Below are positions 39,365-47,044 of a stretch of DNA of 62,055 nucleotides, piece after piece (position 1 is the first letter of the stretch; the number at the start of each line of letters is the position of its first letter). The notes under the pieces were generated by a model. The model made no database searches. It saw nothing but the letters and a program-made list of their open reading frames with translations, and was not told where the DNA came from. The position numbers and the translations under genes were made by a program. The stretch lies in contig JACJWY010000014.1 in assembly GCA_020636955.1 (NCBI GenBank), positions 1-62,055 on the forward strand. Direction: 5' to 3'. The DNA comes from Thermoleophilales bacterium. Its GTDB lineage: Bacteria; Actinomycetota; Thermoleophilia; Solirubrobacterales; 70-9.

Positions 39365-40567
39365 GTGTCCACCGAAACCGTCATCAAGCCCGACCACGAG
39401 GCCGGCCGCAAGCACTTCATCTTCACCCAGGAGCACGAAGATCTCCGCGAATCCATGACCGACTGGGTCAAGAAGGAGCTCCACCCGCACCGCAACGAGT
39501 GGGAAGAGACAAAGTGGCCCGATTCCGCGATGAAGCGGGCCGGCGAGCTCGGCTACCTCGGCCTCTGCTTTCCCGAAGAATACGGCGGACAGGGCGGCGA
39601 CTATTACTACTCGCTGGTCCGTGCGGAAGCACTTTCGTATTCCGGCTCAGGCGGCCTCGGCATGGGCTTCGCGGTCCAGACCGACATGGTCCTCCCGCCC
39701 GTCCATCTGCTCGGCACCGAGGAACAGAAGCGTAAGTACCTGGTTCCGGGAATAACCGGCGAAAAGATCGGTGCGCTCGGCATCACCGAACCCGGGGCCG
39801 GATCCGATGTGGCCGGGATCCGCACCACCGCCATCCTCGACGGTGACGAGTACGTGATCAATGGTTCCAAGACCTTCATCACCAACGCGGCCCGGGCCGA
39901 TTTCATGGTTCTGGTCACCAAGACCGACCCCGACGCCGGCCACGACGGAATCACCCTGATGCTGATCGATATCCGCGACGAGAATGGCAACGACCTGCCC
40001 GGCTTCTCGGTCGCCCAGAACCTCGAGAAGCTCGGCATGCATGCCTCGGACACGGGCGAGCTTGCCTTCGAGGATTTCCGGGTGCCGGCGGACTCGGTCC
40101 TCGGCCAGGTCGGCAAGGGCTTCTACCACATCAGCTGGGAGCTCCAGAGCGAAAGGCTGGTCGCCGCGGCCGGCTCGAATGCTTCTGCCGAGCGCCTGCT
40201 CGAGACGGCGATCGAATACGCCAAGGACCGCAATGCTTTCGGCCGGCCGATCGGCAAGTTCCAGGCGATCCGCCACAAGATCGCGGCCATGGCGACCAAG
40301 ATCGAGGCCTCGAAGCAGTTCACCTATTCGGTTGCCTGGCGGGTGAACAACGGCGAGTATCCGGTCCGGGAGATCTCGATGGCCAAGCTGCTCTCATCAC
40401 AGATGGCCTGCGAGGTCGCCGACGAGGTCGTCCAGATCCACGGCGGTTACGGCTACATGAAGGAATACGAGGTCGAGCGAGCCTGGCGGGACCTGCGCCT
40501 CAACCGGATCGGCGCCGGCACCGACGAGGTGATGCTCGAGGTGATCGGCCGCTCCTACGGTCTGTAG
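39365..40567 (+). CDS. Acyl-CoA dehydrogenase
   Basis: 400 aa, soluble flavoenzyme. The FAD/substrate segments are ALGITEPGAGSDVAGI, INGSKTFITNA and the C-terminal YGYMKEYEVERAWRD. The catalytic base at the usual C-terminal position is replaced (R-I-G-A-G-T, Ala where medium-chain enzymes have Glu), while Glu263 in WELQSERLV occupies the isovaleryl-CoA/long-chain dehydrogenase position. This favours a branched- or long-chain acyl-CoA. Start GTG 39365 has GAGGAG six nt upstream. It is divergent from the hydratase-to-MerR operon and shares its control region. Confidence 0.92.
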   Translation: MSTETVIKPDHEAGRKHFIFTQEHEDLRESMTDWVKKELHPHRNEWEETKWPDSAMKRAGELGYLGLCFPEEYGGQGGDYYYSLVRAEALSYSGSGGLGMGFAVQTDMVLPPVHLLGTEEQKRKYLVPGITGEKIGALGITEPGAGSDVAGIRTTAILDGDEYVINGSKTFITNAARADFMVLVTKTDPDAGHDGITLMLIDIRDENGNDLPGFSVAQNLEKLGMHASDTGELAFEDFRVPADSVLGQVGKGFYHISWELQSERLVAAAGSNASAERLLETAIEYAKDRNAFGRPIGKFQAIRHKIAAMATKIEASKQFTYSVAWRVNNGEYPVREISMAKLLSSQMACEVADEVVQIHGGYGYMKEYEVERAWRDLRLNRIGAGTDEVMLEVIGRSYGL

Positions 40568-40605
40568 GAGCACCGGCTTTTCCCAAACAGCCACCGCTTC
40601 TGCCG

Positions 40606-40611
40606 TAGTCT
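40606..40611 (+). promoter_or_regulatory. -10 hexamer TAGTCT, leaderless start
   Basis: TAGTCT ends 7 nt before ATG 40619, no Shine-Dalgarno. The monooxygenase can be transcribed separately from the dehydrogenase 51 nt upstream. Confidence 0.45.
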
Positions 40612-40618
40612 CTGGACG

Positions 40619-42079
40619 ATGGTGGAGCGGGTCGAAGAAATCGATGTGGTCATCGTCGGTGCCGGACTTTCCGGCATCGCGATGGCACATCAACTGGTTG
40701 AGGACCACCCCGGCCTGAGCTACACGATCCTCGAGGGCCGCGAGCGGATCGGCGGCACCTGGGACCTGTTCCGGTATCCCGGCATCCGTTCGGACTCGGC
40801 CATGTCCACCTTCGGCTATTCCTTTCGCCCCTGGGCCGGTACCGAGCATTTCGGCAACGGCGAGCAGATTCGCGAATACATCGAGGAGACCGCCGCCGAA
40901 TACGGGATCGACCGCCAGATCCGCTTCCGGCACCGGGTGAACGGCGCCAATTGGGACAGCGGGCAGCAGCGCTGGATCCTTTCCTTCACCGACGCCGAAG
41001 ACCACCCGCGCGAGATGCGCTGCCGCTTCCTGATCGGCTGCACCGGCTACTACCGCTACGACCGCGGCTACGCCCCCCATTTTGACGGTGAAGAAAGCTT
41101 CGAAGGCGAACTCTTCCACGCCCAACAGTGGCCGGAAGGGCTCGACGTCGAAGGGCGGAAGATCACGGTCATCGGCAGTGGAGCCACCGCAATCACCGTG
41201 GTTCCTGCCCTCGTCGATGCGGGAGCAAAGGTCACCATGCTCCAACGCTCTCCCAGCTATGTGGCCACGGTCCCCACCCACACGAAGTCGGTCGAGTTGA
41301 TCAACCGCTTCCTTTCCCGCAAACGGGCGGGCTGGCTGCTTCGCTGGATGGGCGTCTTCCGCGAGATAATCTTCTTCAACCTCGCCCGCAGGTTCCCCGA
41401 CTTCTATCGTCGACTGCTGATCACCGGGGCCCGCAAGCAGTTCCCGGAGGGCATGGAAAAGCGGCATCAGAATCCGGCATATGACCCCTGGATCCAGCGG
41501 GTCTGCTTCGCTCCCGACGGTGACTTCTTCGAAGCTTTCGGTTCCGGCGGCGCGAGGCTTGAGACCGGGAACATCGAACGGGTCGAAGCCGACCGGATCT
41601 GTCTGCGCGAGGGGCCGGAGATCGAAACCGATGTGATCGTCAAGGCGACCGGCCTCGACATCCTGATCCTCGGCGACATGCAGGTAACCGTCGACGGCGA
41701 GCCGGCACCGATTGGCGAGCAGCTCGTCTATAAGGGCGCGATGCTCGCCGGAGTGCCGAACCTGGGCTTCATCGTCGGCTACACGAATGCTTCCTGGACC
41801 CTGAAGGCTGAACTCACCGCGGCCTACCTGAGTCGACTGCTTTCGGAGATGGAGACCAGAAGGGCCTCGGTCGTGGTGCCGGTCGCCCCGGACCGGGAGA
41901 TGGAGACGACCCCGGTACTCAACATTCAGTCCGGGTACATCAAACGGGCCGAAAACCGCCTGCCCAAGGCGGGTGACCGCTCCCCCTGGGTCCTCCATCA
42001 CAACTACCTGACCGACCTCCGCGAGCTCCGCCAGGCGGATTTCGATGACGGCGCGATCACCTTTTCCCGGGCCCCGTAG
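40619..42079 (+). CDS. Flavin-containing (Baeyer-Villiger-type) monooxygenase
   Basis: 486 aa. FAD site GAGLSG (14-19), NADPH site GSGATA (187-192), and the Baeyer-Villiger fingerprint F161-x-G-x-x-x-H167-x-x-x-W171-P between them. The sequence resembles mycobacterial EthA-type enzymes (GGTWDLFRYPGIRSDS). It would insert oxygen next to a ketone or oxidise S/N centres using NADPH and O2. Location after the acyl-CoA dehydrogenase might connect it to lipid or terpenoid degradation, but a separate promoter suggests independent control. Confidence 0.9.
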   Translation: MVERVEEIDVVIVGAGLSGIAMAHQLVEDHPGLSYTILEGRERIGGTWDLFRYPGIRSDSAMSTFGYSFRPWAGTEHFGNGEQIREYIEETAAEYGIDRQIRFRHRVNGANWDSGQQRWILSFTDAEDHPREMRCRFLIGCTGYYRYDRGYAPHFDGEESFEGELFHAQQWPEGLDVEGRKITVIGSGATAITVVPALVDAGAKVTMLQRSPSYVATVPTHTKSVELINRFLSRKRAGWLLRWMGVFREIIFFNLARRFPDFYRRLLITGARKQFPEGMEKRHQNPAYDPWIQRVCFAPDGDFFEAFGSGGARLETGNIERVEADRICLREGPEIETDVIVKATGLDILILGDMQVTVDGEPAPIGEQLVYKGAMLAGVPNLGFIVGYTNASWTLKAELTAAYLSRLLSEMETRRASVVVPVAPDREMETTPVLNIQSGYIKRAENRLPKAGDRSPWVLHHNYLTDLRELRQADFDDGAITFSRAP

Positions 42080-42163
42080 GTCCGGATTTCACGAGCTCCG
42101 CAGGTCCAAAGCCGGAAAGTCACCGGTTTTCCCTGCAAGTTCACGGTTTTTTCTCAGGAGAAC

Positions 42164-42183
42164 TAGAATCGCCGTCGTAACTT
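42164..42183 (+). promoter_or_regulatory. Promoter elements of cupin gene
   Basis: TAACTT (42178-42183) ends 7 nt before ATG 42191, the leaderless spacing seen elsewhere. TAGAAT (42164-42169), with TTCACG 18 nt further upstream, is an alternative with a short leader. Confidence 0.4.
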
Positions 42184-42190
42184 TCAACTC

Positions 42191-42727
42191 ATGGGAGCGA
42201 GGCGCCGAATGAGGATTGGCAACCGCATCAACTGGAATCACCGGACCGGCCGGAGGATCAGGGTGGGCCTCGGCCTGGCGATCCTCGCCCTGGGCGGCGC
42301 CGGAACCGCGATCGCAGTTTCTGCCGATACCGAAGCGCCGGCTCCGAAATACAACTCGCTGGCCCGGGTACCGGACCCGATCGGGGCTCCCGGACGGGCC
42401 CTCAACCTGGCCCGGGTAGTAATTCAGCCGGGCGCGAGAATCCCGCTTCACTTTCACCAAGGCACCCAGGTCGGCTACGTACAGTCAGGCGTCCTCACCT
42501 ACCACGTCCAGTCCGGAAGGGCGAGGCTGATGCGGGGCGCCGGCGATGCCCCGAAGCTGGACCGGGTCATAAGGGCGGGACAGACCGCAAGGGTCCGGGC
42601 CGGACAGTGGCTGATCGAGCAGCCCTACGATCACCACCGCGCGGCCAATTACGGCCGGAAGCCCGTGGTGATCCTGCTCGCCAACCTGCTTCTCAAGGAC
42701 GCGGCGCCCTCAAAGCTGATTCCGTAA
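42191..42727 (+). CDS. Secreted or membrane-anchored cupin protein
   Basis: 178 aa. A basic N-terminus and one hydrophobic helix (about 24-44, VGLGLAILALGGAGTAIAV) form an anchor or signal. The cupin barrel then shows PGARIPLHFHQGTQVGYVQSGVLTYHV (motif 1 with His-x-His), and a second motif near GQWLIEQPYDHHRAANYG. Two or three His could bind a metal. Substrate unknown. An internal ATG at 42209 is a possible start with GGGAGCGAGG upstream. It is convergent with mscL, 17 nt away. Confidence 0.8.
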   Translation: MGARRRMRIGNRINWNHRTGRRIRVGLGLAILALGGAGTAIAVSADTEAPAPKYNSLARVPDPIGAPGRALNLARVVIQPGARIPLHFHQGTQVGYVQSGVLTYHVQSGRARLMRGAGDAPKLDRVIRAGQTARVRAGQWLIEQPYDHHRAANYGRKPVVILLANLLLKDAAPSKLIP

Positions 42728-42744
42728 GCAGCTGATCCCGCAGG

Positions 42745-43143
42745 TCAGGCAGCCGGCGATACCTCTGCCGTGCACTGTGCGCAGCGGGTCGCTTTCACCG
42801 GAATCTCGGAGAGGCATTCGGGGCATTCCCGATGGGTTGCCTCCTCGTCCCGCTTCAGGTGATTCATGGGGAGCACGACGAAGAAGTAGATGACCGCGCT
42901 CACGGAAAGAAACGCGATCAGGGCGTTGATGAAGTTCCCGTAGGTGAACTCCGAACCGTTGATCGTGAAGCTCAGGGCCGAAAAATCCGGCTCGCCGATG
43001 ATCGCCGCGATCACCGGAGTCAAGAGGTCAGCGACCATGGAATTGACCAGTGCGGTGAAGGCCGCCCCGATCACGACGGCAACCGCCAGGTCGATCACGT
43101 TGCCGCGAGTGATGAACTCGCGGTAGCCCTGAATCATCTTCAC
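42745..43143 (-). CDS. mscL: Large-conductance mechanosensitive channel MscL with zinc-ribbon tail
   Basis: 132 aa. The pore helix YREFITRGNVIDLAVAVVIGAAFTALV and PLMNHL-like inner segment (here LPMNHLKRDEE) are canonical. The C-terminus carries CPECLSEIPVKATRCAQC, a C4 zinc-ribbon-like knuckle pair seen in some actinobacterial MscL proteins and absent from the Escherichia coli channel. Start GTG 43143 has TAACTT 7 nt upstream (leaderless); an ATG two codons later is the alternative. Confidence 0.95.
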   Translation of the reverse strand: MKMIQGYREFITRGNVIDLAVAVVIGAAFTALVNSMVADLLTPVIAAIIGEPDFSALSFTINGSEFTYGNFINALIAFLSVSAVIYFFVVLPMNHLKRDEEATHRECPECLSEIPVKATRCAQCTAEVSPAA

Positions 43144-43150
43144 CGGTTCG

Positions 43151-43156
43151 AAGTTA
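43151..43156 (-). promoter_or_regulatory. -10 hexamer TAACTT, leaderless start of mscL
   Basis: TAACTT on the minus strand ends 7 nt before GTG 43143, favouring GTG over the nearby ATG. Confidence 0.45.
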
Positions 43157-43194
43157 CCCGGCGGCCCCGACGGAATCCGGGGCCGCCGGCGAGA

Positions 43195-43830
43195 TCAGCG
43201 GGGTCTCGCGACGAAGGTGGTGGTGCCGGAGCAGATGAAAATACGGGCCCCGTACAGATCCGGGACAAGAAACGAGAAATTGAGTTTCAGCTTGCCCGAG
43301 ACCGCCCGTCCGCGCTTGATCAGCCGGACCTCGTAGTTCTTGGTTGCCTTCGCACCGACGTTCATCGCGGCCGGCTGCAGCGCCTTGCTCTTGACCGTCC
43401 GGCCGACCCGCGCTGCCGCCGCAGGCCGGAACAGTTCGCTGCCGGCCCGGGAGGAGTAACCACCAGTGGTTTCCAGGCAGAGGGTCGGAACCACGGTGCG
43501 GATCCCGGTGACCCGGTTGCCCTTGAGCGCGAAAGTGATCGAGCTTCCACCCTTGGTCTTGCCCTTGTAGGGGGCGGCCCCGGCGTTCTCGGCCGCGAAC
43601 ATGAACCAGGCGCCGAACAGGATCGTGAACAGGGCGAGCCCGACCATGAATCCGCTCCGGGCGGGCTCGGCAGGCACCCCGGAAACTCCCCGCGAGACGA
43701 GACGTCTCGTTTTCGGGTCCGGAACGAGACTCCTCGTCTCGTGATGGTTCCTGAGAGCCTGGTTGATCGCTTCGCCGATCGATTCCGGTCGGTTGATCGC
43801 ATCGGGGTTGCTGCGGTTTCGCGTGTTCAT
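43195..43830 (-). CDS. Single-TM extracytoplasmic protein of unknown function
   Basis: 211 aa. A hydrophilic N-terminus (about 1-60) precedes a membrane helix (about 61-82, GFMVGLALFTILFGAWFMFA) and a beta-rich, basic external domain with two Cys (PTLCLETTGGYSS and IFICSGTTTF). The start is ATG 43830, overlapping the small upstream gene as ATGA; longer frames are its shadow. A 49-nt palindrome (43693-43741) lies inside the coding region before the membrane helix and encodes an E-T-R-x-L-V / T-R-R-L-V-S echo. No family recognised. Confidence 0.62.
   Translation of the reverse strand: MNTRNRSNPDAINRPESIGEAINQALRNHHETRSLVPDPKTRRLVSRGVSGVPAEPARSGFMVGLALFTILFGAWFMFAAENAGAAPYKGKTKGGSSITFALKGNRVTGIRTVVPTLCLETTGGYSSRAGSELFRPAAAARVGRTVKSKALQPAAMNVGAKATKNYEVRLIKRGRAVSGKLKLNFSFLVPDLYGARIFICSGTTTFVARPR
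43693..43741. repeat. Coding-region palindrome, 9+8 bp stem
   Basis: CGAGACGAG (43693-43701) pairs with CTCGTCTCG (43733-43741), and GTCTCGTT (43704-43711) pairs with AACGAGAC (43723-43730). A 2x2 internal loop and an 11-nt apical loop complete it. It lies wholly within the 211-aa protein gene. Confidence 0.85.
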
Positions 43831-44033
43831 TTGGTCACCTTGACCTTGAGGTTGGACTTGACATTGGGAAAGCTGTGATCGAAAGAGACCTGCTGCTGGC
43901 TTGAGGTGGTGCCACCGTTCGCCTGGGCGTCGGGGACCTGGGTGAACCAGGAGAACAGCGCCACGACAAAGACGAGGGTCACGACGACATTCGCACCGGC
44001 GCAGGCCTTGCTGATTCGGCGATGGGTTTTCAT
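43827..44033 (-). CDS. Small secreted protein, 68 aa
   Basis: 68 aa. Basic start MKTHRRISKACAG, one hydrophobic segment (about 15-31, NVVVTLVFVVALFSWF) and a likely signal cleavage after AQA, leaving about 30 polar residues ending LKVKVTK. ATG 44033 has GGAGG nine nt upstream. Its stop overlaps the next gene start (ATGA), so the two small envelope proteins are made together. No family recognised. Confidence 0.6.
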   Translation of the reverse strand: MKTHRRISKACAGANVVVTLVFVVALFSWFTQVPDAQANGGTTSSQQQVSFDHSFPNVKSNLKVKVTK

Positions 44034-44142
44034 GGGACGAGACCTCCGGAATCGGGGTTGCTGTTGTCGGCAGGTTCCAATCCACCCCTTGCGGTCACTT
44101 TGCGGGCAGGTTGCGAGGCCGCAATCGGCCGGAAAACGCCCT

Positions 44143-44148
44143 TATAGT
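44143..44148 (+). promoter_or_regulatory. -10 hexamer TATAGT with Shine-Dalgarno downstream
   Basis: TATAGT (44143-44148) and AAGGAG (44167-44172) precede ATG 44184, so this gene has a conventional leader, unlike many neighbours. Confidence 0.45.
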
Positions 44149-44183
44149 GCGGCCTGCAACCAATCCAAGGAGCGTTTCTTTCG

Positions 44184-45017
44184 ATGGGACTACTTGAAGG
44201 CAAGAACGCGATCGTCACCGGCTCGGCCCGGGGCATCGGCCGCGCCACCGCCGAGCTTTTCGCCGCTCACGGCGCCAGAGTGCTGATCAACGACCTCGAC
44301 GCCGACGTCGCCGAGCAAACCGCTTCCGAAATCGATGGCGAGACCGCCGTCTTCGGTGGCGATCTGACCAAGGGTGACGCCTGCGATCAGCTCGTGGCGA
44401 CCGCCCAGGACGCCTTCGGCTCGGTAGACATCGTGGTCAACAACGCCGGCTACACCTGGGACGGGGTCGCCCACAAGATGAGCGACGATCAGTTCCAGGC
44501 GATGCTCGACATCCACACGATCGTGCCCTTCCGCGTCGCCCGGGCTCTTGCTCCTCACTGGCGCGAAGCCGCCAAGGCCGAGGCCGCCGAAGGCAATGAA
44601 TACTTCCGCAAGCTGATCAACATCAGCTCGATTTCCGGCACCATGGGCAACGCCGGTCAGGTCAACTACAGCGCCGGCAAGTCGGCGGTGGTCGGCATGA
44701 CCAAAACCCTGGCGAAGGAATGGGGCCAGTTCAAGATCAACGTCAACGCGGTTGCATTCGGCTTCGTCGAAACCCGGCTCACCGCGGCCAAGGAAGGCGA
44801 CGCCGAAACGATCAAGGCGCCGGACGGCGAGGAAATTCAGCTCGGCATCCCGGAGCAGATGCGGGCAATGGCCTCGATGATCATCCCGCTGGGTCGCCCG
44901 GCCTCACCGGAGGAAGCGGCCGGTCCCGTCCTCTTTCTCGGATCGAACCTCTCCGACTACGTTCACGGCCAGGTCCTGAACGTGACCGGAGGCCAGTTCG
45001 GCGGCATGTACACCTGA
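44184..45017 (+). CDS. SDR family oxidoreductase (FabG-like)
   Basis: 277 aa. Cofactor motif TGSARGIG (12-19), DL at 59-61, NNAG (86-89), catalytic Ser in NISSISG (about 148-151), and Y162-SAG-K166. This is a complete classical short-chain dehydrogenase resembling 3-hydroxyacyl-CoA/ACP reductases. An insert REAAKAEAAEGNEYFRK (about 127-143) and another around 205-225 lengthen it relative to FabG (about 245 aa). Substrate unknown. The stop codon lies within the start of the palindromic repeat at 45016-45074. Confidence 0.88.
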   Translation: MGLLEGKNAIVTGSARGIGRATAELFAAHGARVLINDLDADVAEQTASEIDGETAVFGGDLTKGDACDQLVATAQDAFGSVDIVVNNAGYTWDGVAHKMSDDQFQAMLDIHTIVPFRVARALAPHWREAAKAEAAEGNEYFRKLINISSISGTMGNAGQVNYSAGKSAVVGMTKTLAKEWGQFKINVNAVAFGFVETRLTAAKEGDAETIKAPDGEEIQLGIPEQMRAMASMIIPLGRPASPEEAAGPVLFLGSNLSDYVHGQVLNVTGGQFGGMYT

Positions 45018-45074
45018 TCTGGAACCTCCAGCCGCACGCTGGCGGCGTCAGCGTGCGGCTGGAGGCCCCAGATC
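45016..45074. repeat. Palindromic repeat, second copy of the CCTCCAG core
   Basis: GATCTGG (45016-45022) pairs with CCAGATC (45068-45074). The 17-bp inner arms 45025-45041 and 45049-45065 pair perfectly around a 7-nt loop. The core CCTCCAG-C-CGCACGCTG matches the arm at 18764-18780 with one substitution (C for T). It lies between convergent genes and overlaps the SDR stop codon. Confidence 0.9.
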
Positions 45075-45140
45075 GCGTATTGGGGCGGCTCATATCGGGG
45101 CGCCTGTCACCGACCAGCGGCTCCGGGGCTCTTTCTTTTT

Positions 45141-46988
45141 CTAGCTTTCCGGGGTCTGACTTTCCGGGGGGAAGTTGTCCGGGACCAGAGTTGGCTTTCC
45201 GACTCCGAATAGCCACTGCTGGAAGTAATCCCTCAGAGCAGCCTCCTGAACGGTTCCGACCCCGGCGACATCGACCGCGGTTTCGATGAACTGGTCAGCG
45301 TCGATCGTTGAATGGGCGAAGTCCGTCTGCAGTGCCTTCGCCAGGTCCGTGAACCTGGCGTGGCCGAATATCTCGCGGTAGCCCTCCAGCATCATCGCCG
45401 GACGGATGTAAGTTGAGAAATCGTCGAAGAGCAGCGACGGATCGTTGTTCAGCGTGCCGGGAGGAATGTTCCAGCGTTCGGGATCGTCGGTCGAGGCATA
45501 CTCGGCGGTGAAAGCGTCCGCCGGAGTCGCGGGTGAGTCGTGGTACCACTCGCCCCATTGGGCCCAACCCTCGTTGAACCAGATCTGGTTCCAGGTGGCC
45601 GGACCGACGGCATCGCCGAACCACTGATGCACATACTCGTGAGCAAGGGTGGCGTTGTCGATCCCGGGATCGGGGAAGTGGATCTTGCCCTGGTTTTCAA
45701 GCACGTACCCGACGTCCGTGGTCGAGGCCGCGAACACCCCTCCCGAGTTCAGCGGGTAGGGACCAAACAAGGCCGAGAATTCGTTGATGATGCTGCCCTG
45801 AAGGTCCAGCTGTTCGCCGATCTGCTCAGCCTGGGCCGGTGTGGCCGAATTGTCATAGGCGTTGTAGAGCGGGAAGGTCCGGCCGTCCGAATTATCGGTC
45901 GCCGAACCGACGGCGTAGACGCAGCGGCAAACCGAACCGGTGGTCAGGTAGGTCGAGGTGGGCAGGGTCTCCCGCCACCTCCAGGTCGTCTTGCCGCCAC
46001 TCGTGGTCTTCGAGATGAACTCGCCCGTCCCGAGGGCCGTCCACTCCTCGCTGTCGCTCTCGGTCGGGACTGTGGTCGCCGTGGTGAAGGTGGCCTTGTC
46101 GGACGGGATGTTGTTGTCCGGGAACCAGGTCTGGGCACCGATCGGCTCGCTCACGGTGAAGGAGCCGAAGCAATCCGGGTTGTCTGGCCCGGGGTCACCC
46201 GAGCGGCAGGCCCTCACCCAGCCTTCGAGCGAATCGTCCGGGTCCACGTGGTGGTTGATGTATCCGAAGTAATCCACCGTGACCGTGAACTTGCGGCCCC
46301 GGTCGATCGGCTTATGCGGAGCAACGATCAGCTTCGTGTCCTTTCGCAGGAAGCCGGACGTCACCCCGTTCACCGACACCCGGGTGACCGTCAGACCTTC
46401 GAAATCAAGACTGAACTGCCGCAGGTTCTGCGTCGCCCTGGCGGTCACCGTCGTCCGGGTGCCGGGGTTGAACTCGTTCGACAGCGGGTCGTAGTCGAGA
46501 TTGATCGCGTAGTGAAGGGCGTCGTAGCCGCCGTTGCCGACTTCAGGAAAGAGCGAATCGCCACCGCTACGGGCTCCGTTTACGTATCTCTTTACCTTCA
46601 CCCGCCTGGCGGCGCAGCTGGAGCCGCCCGGAAACCTGAAGCAGGAAACCAGAAAGTACCGGCCGGCCGGAACCCCCTGCCAGACGGTCGCCTTCGAGAC
46701 GATCGAGACCTTGCCGTATCTGCGCGTGTAGGCCCGCCGCGATCCGAGGGCGACCTTCCCGGGTCTCCGGCTGCGCGAAAGTGTGAGCTTGACCTGACCC
46801 CTGACCCGCTTGCCTGAACGGTTGGCCAGAATCGAGGTCACCCTGTACCTGTAGCCCCCACCCAGGCTAGCCCGTGAATGGACCGCGAGCATTCTCGGGG
46901 CCGATGTTGCCGACGAAATGCCGGGAGCCGAAGCTCCCCCCGCGAGAATCAGAACGGCCGCCGCCAACAACTTCAGTTTTCTTCCCAT
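45141..46988 (-). CDS. Secreted M1-family metallopeptidase
   Basis: 615 aa. Signal peptide about 1-30. Residues 33-138 are a basic, Arg/Lys-rich beta-sandwich not found in ordinary M1 enzymes. The M1 beta-saddle follows (YDALHYAINLDYDP). The zinc site is H450-E451-YVH454 with E473 in FNEGWA. The exopeptidase GAMEN motif appears only as VLENQGK, keeping the Glu. Missing Gly-Ala means exopeptidase specificity may differ. Start ATG 46988 has GGAGG five nt upstream, better than an earlier in-frame start. It likely cleaves peptides outside the cell. Confidence 0.88.
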   Translation of the reverse strand: MGRKLKLLAAAVLILAGGASAPGISSATSAPRMLAVHSRASLGGGYRYRVTSILANRSGKRVRGQVKLTLSRSRRPGKVALGSRRAYTRRYGKVSIVSKATVWQGVPAGRYFLVSCFRFPGGSSCAARRVKVKRYVNGARSGGDSLFPEVGNGGYDALHYAINLDYDPLSNEFNPGTRTTVTARATQNLRQFSLDFEGLTVTRVSVNGVTSGFLRKDTKLIVAPHKPIDRGRKFTVTVDYFGYINHHVDPDDSLEGWVRACRSGDPGPDNPDCFGSFTVSEPIGAQTWFPDNNIPSDKATFTTATTVPTESDSEEWTALGTGEFISKTTSGGKTTWRWRETLPTSTYLTTGSVCRCVYAVGSATDNSDGRTFPLYNAYDNSATPAQAEQIGEQLDLQGSIINEFSALFGPYPLNSGGVFAASTTDVGYVLENQGKIHFPDPGIDNATLAHEYVHQWFGDAVGPATWNQIWFNEGWAQWGEWYHDSPATPADAFTAEYASTDDPERWNIPPGTLNNDPSLLFDDFSTYIRPAMMLEGYREIFGHARFTDLAKALQTDFAHSTIDADQFIETAVDVAGVGTVQEAALRDYFQQWLFGVGKPTLVPDNFPPESQTPES

Positions 46989-47044
46989 GGCTGCCTCCAG
47001 AGTCAGCATAAGCGACGGAGGCAAGTCGAAAGGATTCTGCCGCG

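Noticed and set aside
40397..42001. 534-codon open frame antisense to the monooxygenase
   Set aside because: It mirrors the codon-position GC bias of a real gene with full FAD/NADPH motifs; the antisense product has no domain, only low-complexity Asp/Gly/Val/His text.
45120..45141. T-rich CTTTCTTTTTCT as a terminator of the SDR gene
   Set aside because: No convincing stem directly precedes it; the strong palindrome at 45016-45074 is 60 nt away and not followed by T's.
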